Shown here: in pieces, positions 6,987-10,150 of the stretch
How positions within the stretch are numbered: the first letter of the stretch is position 1
Layout of the letters: every line of letters starts with the position of its first letter
Origin: Natronohydrobacter sp.
Lineage (GTDB): Bacteria; Pseudomonadota; Alphaproteobacteria; Rhodobacterales; Rhodobacteraceae
Length of the DNA: 10,150 bases
Reading direction: 5' to 3'
Assembly: GCA_007123015.1 (NCBI GenBank)
Contig: SKSL01000159.1
Location: 1 to 10,150 of the forward strand
Position numbers and translations under genes: made by a program
The notes under the pieces: model-generated
Told to the model about the DNA's origin: nothing
Database searches by the model: none
What the model saw: the letters and a program-made list of their open reading frames with translations, nothing else

Positions 6987-8398
6987 TCCGGCGGAAACGC
7001 CCGCGACTGGCCGCCGCCTTTGTTGCTGCCCTGATTGCCGTGCCAGCCTGGGCGCAGGTGCCGACCCAAGACGAATTTCAGGCCTTGCGCTTTTATCTGC
7101 AGCAGGAAAACGACACTGCAGTCCGCGCCGAGGTCGAGCGGCTTCAGCGGCAATTCCCCGGCTGGACCCCACCTGACGACCTGTCTGAACTGACCACCAC
7201 AGCCGGGCCAGAGACGGCTGAAATCTACCGGCAGATCGAAGCCCGGAATTTTGACACGGCCCGACGCCTGATCGCCGAGACCGCCGACGCATTCCCGGAC
7301 TGGTCGCCGCCACAAGACATGCGCGACCTGCTGCGCGTCAGCGAGGCGCAACAGATTTTCGACGCTGCCGTGCAGGCCGAACGCGCCGAAACCGCGATCG
7401 GGCTGGCCCGGAACACACCTGAACTGATTTCTTGCGAGCGCGTCAACAACGCCTGGAACCTGGCCGATATGCACCTGCTTCTGGGGGAAACCGAGCAGGC
7501 GATTTCAGTTTTCCGGGCTGTGATCCGGACGTGTGCCAATGTCGATATCCTGACGGCGACTTTGGAAAAGGCTGAAGAAATCTTTTCACTGGACGTTCTG
7601 GCAGAATTGGCAGATTCCGCCCGCGAGCAGGCGCCCGAGGCCACAGCGCAGTTGCGCCAGCTTGAAGATCGCCTGCGGGTCGGGCGGCAAGCGCCAACGC
7701 GTTGGGCGGGAAACAGTGAAAGGAAAATCGCGCTTGACAATGATGTCCGCACCATTGACCCGACTGATCCCCCCCAGCCGCGCGCGCGGCCCACTGCCTC
7801 GCCGACCCCAAGCCCCACTGCGGCTGCGCCAACTGCGGCGCCACCTGCGTCGGGAACGCTTGCTGCTGTTCGGGCAGCTGCCAATCGCGGGGCGTGGAGC
7901 GAATGCTTGTCCTTGTCTGCTGGCAGTTCGAACATACAGATCATGGCTCAGCGCGGCTGGTGCGCGTTCAACGCCGACAGGTCGATGGATGCGGTTGATC
8001 TGTTTCGGACTGTCGCCCAACGCAGCAGTGACGTCGCAACGCGCCGCGATGCCACCTATGGCTGGCTGTTGTCATTGCTGCGCCTGAACATGACAGAACA
8101 GGCGGCCCAGGTTCTGGCGTCAAGTACTCTGACGAACGTGCAGCGCCGAGAGGTTGAGGGCCAGATTCTGGATCAGCGCGGCGTACGGGCCTATGAAACA
8201 GGCGATTACCGCCGTGCAATCGGCTTTTTCGAGGCACATGAGCGGCTCACCGGCACCGCGCGCCGCGATCTTGACTTGTTGCGCGGCTACGCTTTGCTCA
8301 ATATCGGTGATCACGCTGGAGCGCGTGCGATCTTCATGCGCCTGCACCGACAGCTTGCAACACCAGAAACGCGCCGTGCTCTGAATGCAGTGCGGTAA
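6971..8398 (+). CDS. Periplasmic TPR-like protein in the BcsC position (BcsK-like, no beta-barrel)
   Basis: A 475-residue exported protein, last in the operon. Seen: a basic start and hydrophobic core ending in AWA, so signal peptidase I cleavage after Ala28 is likely. Two related N-terminal units follow, with FPGWTPPDDL (62-71) and FPDWSPPQDM (108-117) 46 residues apart. Next come helical, Ala/Glu-rich segments to about 250, a Pro/Ala/Thr linker (about 263-295), and a second helical block with TPR-like repeats (clearest at about 404-465, with YETGDYRRAIGFFEAH and LLNIGDHAGARAIF). E. coli BcsC is over 1,100 residues and ends in an outer-membrane beta-barrel. This protein has no such barrel: it ends in ALNAVR straight after the last TPR. 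It is probably the BcsC-replacing TPR protein of alphaproteobacterial bcs operons (called BcsK in some schemes), acting as a periplasmic scaffold. GGAGA at 6956-6960 precedes the start. Family assignment is tentative; place in the operon is clear. Confidence 0.75.
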   Translation: MSTHLIRRKRPRLAAAFVAALIAVPAWAQVPTQDEFQALRFYLQQENDTAVRAEVERLQRQFPGWTPPDDLSELTTTAGPETAEIYRQIEARNFDTARRLIAETADAFPDWSPPQDMRDLLRVSEAQQIFDAAVQAERAETAIGLARNTPELISCERVNNAWNLADMHLLLGETEQAISVFRAVIRTCANVDILTATLEKAEEIFSLDVLAELADSAREQAPEATAQLRQLEDRLRVGRQAPTRWAGNSERKIALDNDVRTIDPTDPPQPRARPTASPTPSPTAAAPTAAPPASGTLAAVRAAANRGAWSECLSLSAGSSNIQIMAQRGWCAFNADRSMDAVDLFRTVAQRSSDVATRRDATYGWLLSLLRLNMTEQAAQVLASSTLTNVQRREVEGQILDQRGVRAYETGDYRRAIGFFEAHERLTGTARRDLDLLRGYALLNIGDHAGARAIFMRLHRQLATPETRRALNAVR

Positions 8399-8496
8399 TG
8401 CCCCGGGACCTTGCAAACACGGCACGCGACCAATTGCTGAATTCACGCGCACGATGACGCGGTTGCCCTCGCGCCGGATCAGCCGCACCGTGGACA

Positions 8497-8522
8497 GCCC
8501 GATCGGATTGAGCCGGATGGGC
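8497..8522. other. Imperfect hairpin in convergent interval
   Basis: GCCC-g-ATCGG, loop ATTGAG, then CCG-g-ATGGGC: nine pairs with one bulged G on each arm. It lies about 100 bases after the end of the cellulose operon and could help stop or stabilise transcripts from either side. No T run follows on either strand, so it is not a classic terminator. Confidence 0.25.
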
Positions 8523-8589
8523 GATCGCAGGGAAAAAGTGCCGCGCGCGCTGTTGCCGTGTCTGGGGTTTTGCTAGATCAAGTCACGCT

Positions 8590-8618
8590 GCGACAGGTGC
8601 AGTCTGGGCCTGTGTCGC
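8590..8618. other. Imperfect hairpin downstream of the regulator
   Basis: GCGACAGG pairs with CC-tg-TGTCGC across an 11-base loop, eight pairs with a two-base bulge. It lies about 120 bases past the stop of the minus-strand regulator. No T run adjoins it. A transcript-end structure is possible but weakly supported. Confidence 0.22.
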
Positions 8619-8739
8619 GGCTGCCTTGGCACGGGCATTGGTCGCGCCGCGCTCATGCAGTTTCGAGATACCTGATGAAGGCCAGAGTTGCATCCACAGG
8701 CAAGGACAAATCGGATCATACGCGGTCTCCTGCTGTGCC

Positions 8740-9672
8740 TCAGCCGTTCCAGAGAACGCAGCCGAGGTCGGTGAGATCGTAGCCGCCCAGATGCGCGGCG
8801 CGGCGGGTGAAGCTGTCAGAGCGGGCGAAGGTCAGCAGGGTCTGGACGGGCGGCTCAAAATAGTCGCGCCGGGTCATGGCCAGATCGAAGCTTTCATCAG
8901 TCACAAGCGGGATGAAGCCGAGATGACCCGCGACGGCCTGCAGGCCAAGGCCGCAATCCGCCTCACCGGTCTCGATCAATGTGGCGAGGTCGGCATGGGT
9001 TTCGGCAGGGCGCTCCACGGTGGTCAGATCGGCCAGGCTCAGCCCCTCACGCGCGAGCAGCGCCTCAAGCAGCCGGGTCGAGCCTGCACCGCCTGCGCGC
9101 GTGGCAAAGCGCAGGCCGCGCTGTGCCGCGTCCTTCAGATCGGCAATGCCCTGCGGATTGTCTGCCGCCGTGATCAGCCCCTGCGTCCGGCGCGCCCAGT
9201 GGATCAGGACATGGCTGGTGCCGGGCAGATGCGCGCGGGCGGCGGCGCGGTTCCACTCGCCCGTCTCTGGCTCAAGCAAGTGGCACCCGGCCAGCACTGC
9301 GCGTCCGGTGGCCAGATCCTCCAGCCCCTGCACCGACCCGCGCGCCAGCACAGCCAACCCGCTGCCCGACTGGCGCAGCGCCCATTCCAGAAGCGGATCA
9401 TTCGAGCCTGCATAGATCGGCGGGGCGGGCGCGATGCCTGCCTCGGGCAGTTCGGTCTGCGCTTCCAGCCAGGCATCGACCAGCCTGCGCGGGAACAACA
9501 GTTTGCCCGTGGCGCGGCTGAACGGGATCGTCTGGCGCGCGACCATCTCATAGATCGTGCGTTCCTTGACGCGCAGATAATCGGCGACCTCGCCGGTGGT
9601 CATCAGGGGCGAGTTGACAGCTGAGTCTGCGGCACCGGAAGTCACTTCCGTCTGGAATTGCTGCATTTTCAT
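8740..9672 (-). CDS. HTH (excisionase-type) and PBP-like domain regulator, probable tungstate/molybdate sensor
   Basis: A 310-residue cytoplasmic one-component regulator. Seen: no signal peptide; an N-terminal MerR/excisionase-type helix-turn-helix (about 24-69, with TTGEVADYLRVKERTIYEM and the GKLLFPRRLVDAWL tail usual for this family); then a domain from about 84 to 300 resembling the PBP-like domain (Pfam PBP_like) seen in molybdate and tungstate-related proteins, with segments such as GSNDPLLEWAL, LAGCHLL, TRAGGAGSTRLLE and CGLGLQAVA. Known: PBP-like domains of this type sit beside ABC oxyanion transporters and are related to the periplasmic binding fold. It is divergent from a TupB-like permease, so it probably senses tungstate or molybdate and controls the transporter; that is inference. 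Two starts are possible (ATG 9672 or ATG 9666). An AGGA on the minus strand is 4 bases before the first and 10 before the second. Confidence 0.85.
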   Translation of the reverse strand: MKMQQFQTEVTSGAADSAVNSPLMTTGEVADYLRVKERTIYEMVARQTIPFSRATGKLLFPRRLVDAWLEAQTELPEAGIAPAPPIYAGSNDPLLEWALRQSGSGLAVLARGSVQGLEDLATGRAVLAGCHLLEPETGEWNRAAARAHLPGTSHVLIHWARRTQGLITAADNPQGIADLKDAAQRGLRFATRAGGAGSTRLLEALLAREGLSLADLTTVERPAETHADLATLIETGEADCGLGLQAVAGHLGFIPLVTDESFDLAMTRRDYFEPPVQTLLTFARSDSFTRRAAHLGGYDLTDLGCVLWNG

Positions 9673-9697
9673 GCATTCCTATGCAATACTTACATGT
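9662..9697. promoter_or_regulatory. Phased ATGCAT-like repeats, candidate operator
   Basis: TGCAT (9662-9666), ATGCAT (9671-9676), ATGCA (9681-9685) and ACATGT (9692-9697) have centres about 9.5 to 11.5 bases apart, roughly one helical turn. The first three form a symmetric array around the central palindrome. The array covers the start codon and ribosome binding site of the regulator, as expected for an autoregulatory operator. The link to this regulator is inferred from position only. Confidence 0.4.
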
Positions 9698-9744
9698 TTG
9701 AATTCTATTTTGTTTTCTGATCTTTTTCTACTGCTTTATGTAAG
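9689..9744. repeat. 7-bp inverted repeat spanning the divergent promoter region
   Basis: CTTACAT (9689-9695) and ATGTAAG (9738-9744) are perfect inverted copies 42 bases apart. The right copy overlaps the ribosome binding site of the permease gene and the left copy lies just upstream of the regulator gene. Paired sites near both gene starts could bind one dimeric regulator or allow looping, though a 7-bp match can also occur by chance. Confidence 0.3.
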
Positions 9745-9746
9745 GA
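9742..9746 (+). promoter_or_regulatory. Ribosome binding site deciding the GTG start of the permease
   Basis: AAGGA at 9742-9746 precedes GTG 9753 by six bases. A TAA at 9741-9743 lies in the same frame with no other start codon between, so GTG 9753 is the natural start. Confidence 0.75.
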
Positions 9747-9752
9747 TTCTCC

Positions 9753-10150
9753 GTGGACGGCCCATTCGCAACTGCCTTCAGCCTTATCGCCAGTGGCGAT
9801 CCCGCCCTGATGCAGATCATCGGGCTGAGCTTGCGCGTCACGCTGACCGCCGTTCTGATCGCCTGCGCAGTCGGCCTGCCCCTGGGCGCGGCACTGGCGC
9901 TCGCGCGGTTTCCGGGGCGCGGCGCGGTGATCGTGGTGTTCAACGCCCTGATGGGCCTGCCGCCTGTGGTCGCAGGGCTGATCGTCTATCTGATGCTGTC
10001 ACGCTCGGGGCCGCTGGGATCGCTCGCGCTCTTGTTCACCCCCACGGCTATGATCATCGCGCAAACGCTGCTGATCCTGCCCATCGTAATCTCGCTGACC
10101 CGCTCGGTCGTCGAAGACCTCTGGGCCGAGTATCGTGAACAGCTTCTGTC
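9753..10150 (+). CDS. tupB: Tungstate/molybdate ABC transporter permease, TupB-like (partial, cut by window edge)
   Basis: The first 132 codons of an inner-membrane permease that runs off the right edge. In the family, a homodimer of this protein with an ATPase (TupC) and a binding protein (TupA) imports tungstate, or molybdate in relatives. Seen: GTG start with AAGGA, an N-terminal periplasm-facing segment, then membrane segments at about 20-50, 62-85 and 90-112. The segment NALMGLPPVVAGL (about 66-78) and SRSGPLG are typical of TupB-type permeases. The last residues (AEYREQLLS) lead into what should be the cytoplasmic loop that docks the ATPase, but the window ends there. The divergent PBP-domain regulator supports oxyanion transport. 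Tungstate rather than molybdate is a judgement from motif memory; the genes that could settle it lie outside the window. Confidence 0.82.
   Translation, partial: MDGPFATAFSLIASGDPALMQIIGLSLRVTLTAVLIACAVGLPLGAALALARFPGRGAVIVVFNALMGLPPVVAGLIVYLMLSRSGPLGSLALLFTPTAMIIAQTLLILPIVISLTRSVVEDLWAEYREQLL

Larger units (their letters stand above)
8399..8739. other. Convergent intergenic interval, possible gene remains
   Basis: This 341-base interval lies between the ends of two converging genes. I see no gene I would defend. On the minus strand a 48-codon frame (8719 down to 8573, starting MIRFVLAC) has an AGGAG at 8727-8731 seven bases upstream. It shifts out of frame with a more coding-like stretch (about 8589-8695, containing ATNARAKAAATQAQ). 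Past its TAG stop another patch (about 8425-8545, containing LNPIGLSTVRLIRR) looks coding-like but has no start. This mixture is what decayed genes look like, but short GC-rich frames can arise by chance. No intrinsic terminator with a T run was found, so termination here may be Rho-dependent. Confidence 0.4.
9673..9752. promoter_or_regulatory. Divergent promoter region between regulator and TupB-like permease
   Basis: Eighty bases, markedly AT-rich compared with both flanking genes, separate the two divergent starts and must hold both promoters. On the plus strand TTGAAT (9698-9703) could be a -35 element, but the matching -10 is poor. On the minus strand TAGAAT (reverse complement of ATTCTA at 9702-9707) matches the -10 consensus at five of six positions but lacks a good -35. 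Weak promoters of this kind fit a regulated transporter. Exact promoter positions are uncertain. Confidence 0.6.

Noticed and set aside
8399..8739. Intrinsic terminator between the converging genes
   Set aside because: The two stem-loops here are imperfect and neither is followed by a T run on either strand.
8626..9624. A 332-codon open frame on the plus strand
   Set aside because: It is antisense to the HTH/PBP-like regulator, whose minus-strand frame has clear domains. The plus frame is Arg-, Gln- and Gly-rich with none.
9596..10138. A 180-codon plus-strand frame over the regulator start and permease
   Set aside because: It crosses the divergent promoter region and turns Arg-rich. The true gene is in another frame from GTG 9753 with a good ribosome binding site and membrane segments.

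Overview
The window looks like chromosomal DNA of a GC-rich alphaproteobacterium, most likely Rhodobacterales (Rhodobacteraceae). The basis is that the cellulose synthase matches the layout of Rhodobacter sphaeroides BcsA at an almost constant two-residue offset, as I remember the published R. sphaeroides numbering. GC-rich third codon positions and the mix of genes also fit. No database search was possible.

Region 1-542 has no convincing gene. It contains an AT-rich block (about 92-165) and a GC-rich stretch with one perfect hairpin (300-319). It is probably the promoter and long leader of the operon that follows.

Region 543-8398 is one tight plus-strand operon for bacterial cellulose. In order it encodes a small lipoprotein resembling BcsN, the catalytic inner-membrane synthase BcsA with a C-terminal c-di-GMP-binding PilZ domain, the periplasmic membrane-anchored partner BcsB, the GH8 endoglucanase BcsZ (with a twin-arginine-type signal), and a 475-residue periplasmic TPR-like protein in the usual place of BcsC. 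That last protein lacks the outer-membrane beta-barrel of BcsC, so it is better compared with the BcsC-replacing TPR proteins (often called BcsK) of alphaproteobacterial operons. All four gene junctions overlap. No bcsD, bcsG, bcsE or bcsQ is present. The inferred flow is: c-di-GMP activates BcsA, BcsA-BcsB polymerises and moves glucan into the periplasm, BcsZ trims it, and the TPR protein and the lipoprotein support passage to the outside.

Region 8399-8739 is a convergent interval with no gene I can support. It holds two imperfect hairpins and patches of coding-like sequence on the minus strand that may be gene remains.

Region 8740-10150 is a divergent pair. On the minus strand is a one-component regulator joining an excisionase-type HTH to a periplasmic-binding-protein-like domain. 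On the plus strand is a membrane permease of the tungstate/molybdate ABC family (TupB-like), starting at GTG 9753 and cut off by the right edge. Between them is an 80-bp AT-rich region with regularly spaced ATGCAT-like palindromes and a longer inverted repeat, probably the operator through which the regulator controls itself and the transporter.
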